DNA of 23,915 nt from Pinguiococcus pyrenoidosus (taxonomy: Eukaryota > Sar > Pinguiophyceae > Pinguiochrysidales > Pinguiochrysidaceae), in NCBI GenBank assembly GCA_019677205.1, contig JAAMXY010000546.1, positions 1 through 23,915 of the forward strand. The letters are read 5' to 3'. The position numbers and the translations under genes were made by a program. Positions 20,101-23,915 of the stretch are shown here, one piece after another. Positions within the stretch are counted from its first letter, which is position 1, and each line of letters starts with the position of its first letter. The notes under the pieces are model-generated. The model searched no databases. It was not told the origin of the DNA and was given only the letters and a program-made list of their open reading frames with translations.

Positions 20101-21515
20101 AAGACGAGATCAATCCAAGACAACCGCAAATACGTGCCAGCAGCCCCCCGCCCGTCGATCCAGATGTTGGCGAGGTGTACAAGATGCTGATCCCGAAGAA
20201 CATGACGGGTTGCAGACACGTAATCGTCCTTCATGCAGATCCACAGACCCGCTTGAAGGCGATCATCGATGAAGACCTGTTCAGCCCCTCGTCTTTCCTG
20301 CTCGACGAGCAAGGTGAGATCCAGGCAGCTGATGCATCTGTCGTCGGCGCGGAAAGGTGCAAAGTGCTGCTTGAACCCAAGCACTGTGGCTGCGTCTACC
20401 TCAACGGTTTTCTCGTGGCGAGGAACGACTTCCCGCACGGCGGCTTAAGCTTTAGCTCCGAGGCTTTGGCGAGCCCTCCGGCGCCTTCAAACGACGGGTT
20501 CACGCGCGTGGCAGACTTCCATGACACACGGGGACGTAGTGTCGTTAGCGTCTCCGATATCGAAAGAGCTTGGGGCCGAGTCCTGGAGAACAAGCGACAG
20601 GTGCGGCAGATGATCTACAAGCTCGGGAAGATCTGCGTGGATGCTGACCTGGCGACACGAGATGAATTCCTCATGACGGATTCGTGCGAAGCTCTGCTGC
20701 GGAAGTATTTGGGGCCCACTCTTGCTAGACCCGCGTTGAAATCTCTGCTCGTGCAAGCGGTTCGCGAGAGCTTGGAAGAAGATTATGGTGGGCTGAGGGA
20801 CACAGTCCCACTTCGAGATGAGATCGAGGAACGCGTCTGGGACCATTGCTTGCCGCCCCGAGCAGGCAACGCGCAGCGGGTGCATCCCGTGGTCCACCTC
20901 CTCGCATCCTATCACGGATTCTCCCTTGACGAGGACTTGCGCCAGGCTCTTGCGATACGGTCTCCGCTCGTGGACATGGTGGACGTCATGCCGCGAGAAC
21001 GCCTCGAGGAGCTGTACGGAGCCATGCGGGCGCTTGGCGTACTGAAGGAGGGTGAGAACGTCGTCTTTCACGACAATCCTTTTAGGCCTCTTCTGTACAC
21101 CAAGGTCGGCAGTACGCACCACCTTAGCGCTCAGTTCCATGGCGCAGAGCTTCTGGCACAGCTATTGGTGAGCGTGGAGGGGGAGGATCGGCTTCGCGTT
21201 CTGCTCGCGTTCCAGGAGCTGGGCGGATCTGACACCAGCGATCTGGATGCGCTGAACGTCATCATGGGCCTCGACAATTCCCACTGGAGCTGGGAAGTGG
21301 ATCGCGATCAAGCAGCCGAAGCTGTTCGCAGAGAGATGACCCACGTACAAGCGACCAACGGCGTAGAGCACGCGCGAGAGTTTCGCGGAGAGATGACCCA
21401 CGTACAAGCGACCAACGGCGTAGAGCACGCACAAGCGTTTCGCGGAGAGATGGCCCACGTACAAGCGACCAATGGCATCGCGCACGCGCAAGCTTTCGCT
21501 GGGCAAGGCTACTGA
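17137..21515 (+). CDS. Large dsRNA-binding-motif protein, 1435 aa, two exons; C-terminal half possibly GHKL-like
   Basis: Two long frames (17137-19512 and about 19539-21515) are best read as one gene. Donor gtacga at 19487 and acceptor tttctgcag ending at 19557 join in phase 1 (GAA G + GC TTC), removing a 71-nt intron that contains the stop of the first frame. Residues 8-76 form a dsRNA-binding motif: FQHTVQVSIEHVKWKAQGVG is followed by the RNA-contacting RSKKVAKREA (57-66). Residues 152-219 are a Pro/Ala-rich linker built from a 30-residue tandem repeat. Residues of about 240-780 are mostly helical and unrecognised. The second exon has GGYECAALCEL (from 886), then GCVYLNGFLV (1061-1070), then DTRGRSVVSVSDIERAW (about 1106-1122). 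That order recalls a GHKL-ATPase-related family (FGEGLKL, IYVKGIYV, DRDR...D...W). The catalytic N-box and glycine lid are not intact, so this is tentative. Residues 1376-1432 are three 19-residue repeats. The function is unknown. Confidence 0.82.
17590..17795 (+). repeat. 90-bp in-frame tandem repeat in the dsRBM gene linker
   Basis: Two complete 90-bp units (17590-17679 and 17680-17769) and a partial third encode GAPTTSAGAAPFPPPPSTQL followed by GHGLQAPAAP. The copies are nearly identical at DNA level, which implies recent duplication. The encoded segment is proline-rich and probably a disordered spacer between the dsRNA-binding motif and the rest of the protein. Confidence 0.93.
19572..19601 (+). 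repeat. 15-bp direct repeat encoding PDDRG twice
   Basis: The unit cccgacgatcgtgga occurs twice in tandem just after the acceptor of exon 2 of the dsRBM gene. It is in frame and encodes PDDRG-PDDRG. Confidence 0.9.
21333..21503 (+). repeat. 57-bp in-frame tandem repeat, three copies, at the C-terminus of the dsRBM gene
   Basis: Units start at 21333, 21390 and 21447 and encode EMTHVQATNGVEHAREFRG with small changes (R/Q, E/A, M-T/M-A). The copies are very similar in DNA, so the array is young. It ends three residues before the stop codon. The encoded repeat is polar with some helical propensity. Confidence 0.95.
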
Positions 21516-21743
21516 CGGCCCTCGAGTGCGGATTCAATTGCAATCGGAAGGTCATCAGGAAACCAACGAGTCTCTTCGTTGCTTAAACTACGCCACCATG
21601 CTCTCGCTCCACACACGTAGCTAATTGCTGTTTGATTTGTTCAGGCTATCTCGTCGACCGAGTCTTTCTCCTTCATCTCGGATCGACGGCCAGGAAGTTG
21701 AAACGAGAGAAACCTTGGGTAACCGGACGTCTCGTCCAAGAGG

Positions 21744-23375
21744 CTACGACGCAAGTTTCTCGGAAGCCATTGCTTCCATCTTCATCTGCTGATCTGTGGC
21801 GATGCACGCTTCAATCATATCCCCAATCTGTCCGTCCAGGAACTTTCCGAGGGGGAAGTTCCGATTCAAGCGATGGTCGCTGACGCGGTTGTCCTTCCAG
21901 TTGTACGTCCGGATCTTCTCGCTGCGGGAGCCACTGCCTACTTGGCTCTGCCTCTCTGCCGACACGGCCGCCCTTTGCTCTTCGAGCTGCATTTCGTAGA
22001 GCCGATTGCGCAGCATCTGCATCGCCAACTCCTTGTTCTTGAGCTGACTCCGCTCCTGGGTGCAGAAGATGCGGATCCCGGTGGGCTTGTGGACCAAATC
22101 GACCGCAGTCTCGACCTTGTTGACATTCTGGCCACCCGCCCCGCCAGAGCGTGCAGTGGTCAGGCTGATGTCTTTTGGGTCGATCTGGACAGTCACTTCA
22201 TCGACCTAAGCATCCAAGAGAAACACAAAGGGAAGAAAGGAAGACGTGAGAACAAAGTCAAGCTAGACGCTGGTCTCAGGGATGAGAGGCAGCTGGGCGT
22301 GATGAGCCGTCGCGTACCTCCGGCATGACCGCAACTGTTGCAGTGGACGTGTGCACCCTGCCCTGGCTTTCCGTCGCGGGCACTCGCTGGACGCGGTGGA
22401 CTCCGGCTTCCCATTTCAGCTTGGAGTACACGCTGTCCCCGACAACCTCTAGGACGATGCTCTTGTAGCCCCCCATGTCCGCTCTGGACTCGTCCAGCCT
22501 CTTCAGCTTCCAGCCTTGCTCCGAGGCGAACTTCTCATACGTGGAGAGCAGGTCGCCCGCCCAGATCGCCGCCTCATCGCCGCCAGTTCCCGCACGAATC
22601 TCCAGCATGACATTCCTCCCATCGTTTGGATCTTCGCGACGGACGAAATGCGTCAGAGGGATCCGCCGGAGCAAGTGCCAACGCAGCAGGTCAGTTCGCA
22701 AACCTTTCGGGAGCAGCAGAACCGTGAGCTTCTCCTCTAGTTCGCCCATCTGCCCCTCCAGCGTTCGTATTTCCGCTCGTGCGATCTCCCTCATCTCTGG
22801 GTCGTCCCTGAATGTCCGAGAGAGCCGAAATCGTCAGCATTCAGCGCCAGTCCGGAACACCTGTTTTTCTCCCTCTCTTTCTCCCCCCTCTGGAGATTTC
22901 AGCAGGCTTTGGACTCGCGTCTCTTACCCCGACTCCGCAAACATCTCCTTGGCCTCCCCGTGCTCTACGTTGCACTTGCTCCACTCCTGGTACGTCACCA
23001 CCACTTCCTCCGCGGACGAGCGCTCTCGCGTGATGTCCATGAGCAGGTCCGGGTTGTTGATGACCTCCGGATCTGCCAAGCGCTCCGTGAGCTCCTGCGC
23101 GAGCCACAGGTTACAGATCCGCCACCATTCCGTCTTAGCCGACACGCACGGGTTGGCCGCTGCGCAGCAGCTGAAAGCAAGCGGATTCCAAACTGGTGAC
23201 GTACATCGTATGTCCGCTGGTATCCGTCTAAGCGCTCGATCATAAACTCATCCATTGCCATGTTGAGGGTGGGCACGGAGAGGCGGCCCAGACGCCGGAG
23301 CGGGATGCCTGTGAAGCCATCCGCCAACCCCAGGGCGCCCCAAAGGGCAAGCACTCGCGTTGTGGCCCCCCACAT
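21744..23375 (-). CDS. Plastid-targeted peptide chain release factor 1 (prfA type, 5 exons)
   Basis: Bacterial-type RF1 recognises UAA/UAG and releases the peptide on organellar ribosomes. Exons are 23375-23205, 23094-22928, 22807-22704, 22631-22318 and 22205-21744 (donors gtacgt, gtaaga, gtttgc, gtacgc), giving 405 aa; E. coli RF1 is 360. Landmarks are [41 protein letters not shown] (162-168), the stop-reading PAT in [10 protein letters not shown] (232-234), and the catalytic GGQ in [11 protein letters not shown] (276-278). Residues 1-20 ([20 protein letters not shown]) resemble a signal peptide. Phe21 opens a basic, acid-free stretch, [19 protein letters not shown], as in bipartite plastid presequences of red complex algae. 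The third intron is 72 nt without stops, so the frame reads straight through it and would insert 24 residues in LLLPK/DPND. The clean match to RF1 across that point shows it is an intron. The upstream flank is 23376-23915. Confidence 0.93.
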
Positions 23376-23550
23376 CTGCGTGAGAGCCCCGCCACAGCAG
23401 ATCCGACGTGGCGCGCGCGTCCAATCTGACTTGGCGAAACTCCCACGTATTATGGTAATGTCATGTTTGTACTAACGGTTATGGTGGTGAGACGTTTTAT
23501 CCGAAATGTAAAATATTGATTTACTTGTAACGTCTCTCGATTTAAAGGCG

Positions 23551-23676
23551 ATGGGAGTGCTTCGAATGGTGAGAGTACTGGACAGAGACCAGTGCTGGGT
23601 TATGTTGAAAGTTGCAGTTTTCCTCGGCGCCTTGCTAGCTCTTTGGGCGCGACACCGTGGCTTTCATGGGCAGTAG
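23551..23676 (+). CDS. Possible 41-aa small ORF with one hydrophobic helix
   Basis: An ATG at 23551 opens 41 codons ending at TAG 23676. The product begins MGVLRMVRVLDRDQC and has a hydrophobic segment, WVMLKVAVFLGALLALW (16-32), flanked by basic residues (ARHRGFHGQ end), like a single-pass membrane peptide. It follows an AT-rich stretch. No family is recognised, and a chance ORF of this length is quite possible. Confidence 0.2.
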   Translation: MGVLRMVRVLDRDQCWVMLKVAVFLGALLALWARHRGFHGQ

Positions 23677-23883
23677 CTATCTGAGTCTCCGTGCGGGCGC
23701 CACAGGACAGGACACGACGAGCTTGGGCTCCAACAAAAGTGCGCAACGAGCAACTTGCTTGCTTCAAGGCAGCCAGGTAGCTAGCTAGAGGCGAAACAGA
23801 TCGAGCAGAGGCAGCGCGCGCGCGAGCGAGGGCGGCGGCACGACCGTTTACGTAGGCAGCAGCTCGACCCGCTTGGCTGTGCG

Positions 23884-23915
23884 GCGTGCTTGGGCGTGCT
23901 TGGGCGTGCTTGGGC
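23884..23915 (+). repeat. 10-bp tandem repeat running off the window end
   Basis: The unit gcgtgcttgg occurs three times and begins a fourth at the last two bases. The array is cut by the window edge, so its true length is unknown. Confidence 0.85.

Larger units (their letters stand above)
23376..23915. other. Upstream flank of the release factor gene, window edge
   Basis: Apart from the possible small ORF, nothing coding is seen. An AT-rich segment lies at 23440-23550 and is a likely promoter zone for one or both directions. GC-rich runs (cgcgcgcgcgagcgag) and an agctagctag block follow near the edge. Confidence 0.4.

Noticed and set aside
1-23915. tRNA, rRNA or transposon genes
   Set aside because: No cloverleaf, rRNA, transposase or reverse-transcriptase signature was recognised by eye on either strand; a covariance-model scan would be needed to exclude small RNAs.

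Overview
This window is nuclear DNA of a photosynthetic, flagellate protist. The genes are eukaryotic and interrupted by short GT-AG introns of about 70-190 nt. They include a ciliary BBSome subunit (BBS9), LIS1, a mitochondrial phosphate carrier and a chloroquine-resistance-transporter-like protein. The last gene encodes a bacterial-type release factor 1 whose N-terminus reads as a signal peptide followed by a phenylalanine-led transit peptide. That bipartite presequence is typical of algae with a red-derived complex plastid (stramenopile, haptophyte or cryptophyte type). The sequence is GC-rich in coding DNA, with AT-richer patches between genes. I cannot name the species.

Layout, left to right: (1) 427-1690 +, a four-exon gene for a small Ala-rich, very basic helical protein. 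(2) 2019-4811 -, BBS9/PTHB1, convergent with gene 1. (3) 5177-5647 +, ABRACL/Costars, with a 27-nt microexon, divergent from BBS9. (4) 5648-6694, about 1 kb with no gene I can name. (5) 6695-8340 +, mitochondrial phosphate carrier in five exons. (6) 8341-9455, non-coding as far as I can see, with a 13-bp tandem array and a 16-bp perfect palindrome. (7) 9456-11397 +, CRT-like transporter in four exons. (8) 11723-13245 -, LIS1 in four exons, convergent with 7. (9) 13444-15720 +, an intronless 758-aa helical orphan, divergent from LIS1. (10) 15760-16920 -, intronless HtrA-type serine protease, tail to tail with 9 and only 39 bp apart. (11) 17137-21515 +, a 1435-aa dsRNA-binding-motif protein formed from two large open frames joined by one 71-nt intron. 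(12) 21744-23375 -, plastid release factor 1 in five exons. (13) 23376-23915, the upstream flank, with one possible 41-codon small ORF and a 10-bp repeat at the window edge.

The genes do not form a pathway; this is an ordinary compact eukaryotic gene neighbourhood with shared divergent promoters (4812-5176, 13246-13443, 16921-17136), each of which contains a short perfect palindrome. BBS9 and LIS1 point to cilia and dynein transport, the carrier and possibly the HtrA to mitochondria, the CRT-like protein to a vacuolar or plastid membrane, and RF1 to plastid translation. The least ordinary item is the 1435-aa protein: an N-terminal dsRNA-binding motif, a repeat-rich linker, a long unrecognised region, and a C-terminal half that may be a degenerate GHKL-ATPase-like module ending in a 19-residue tandem repeat.

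Exon boundaries were worked out by hand from reading frame, splice signals and remembered family alignments; no database search or transcript data was available.
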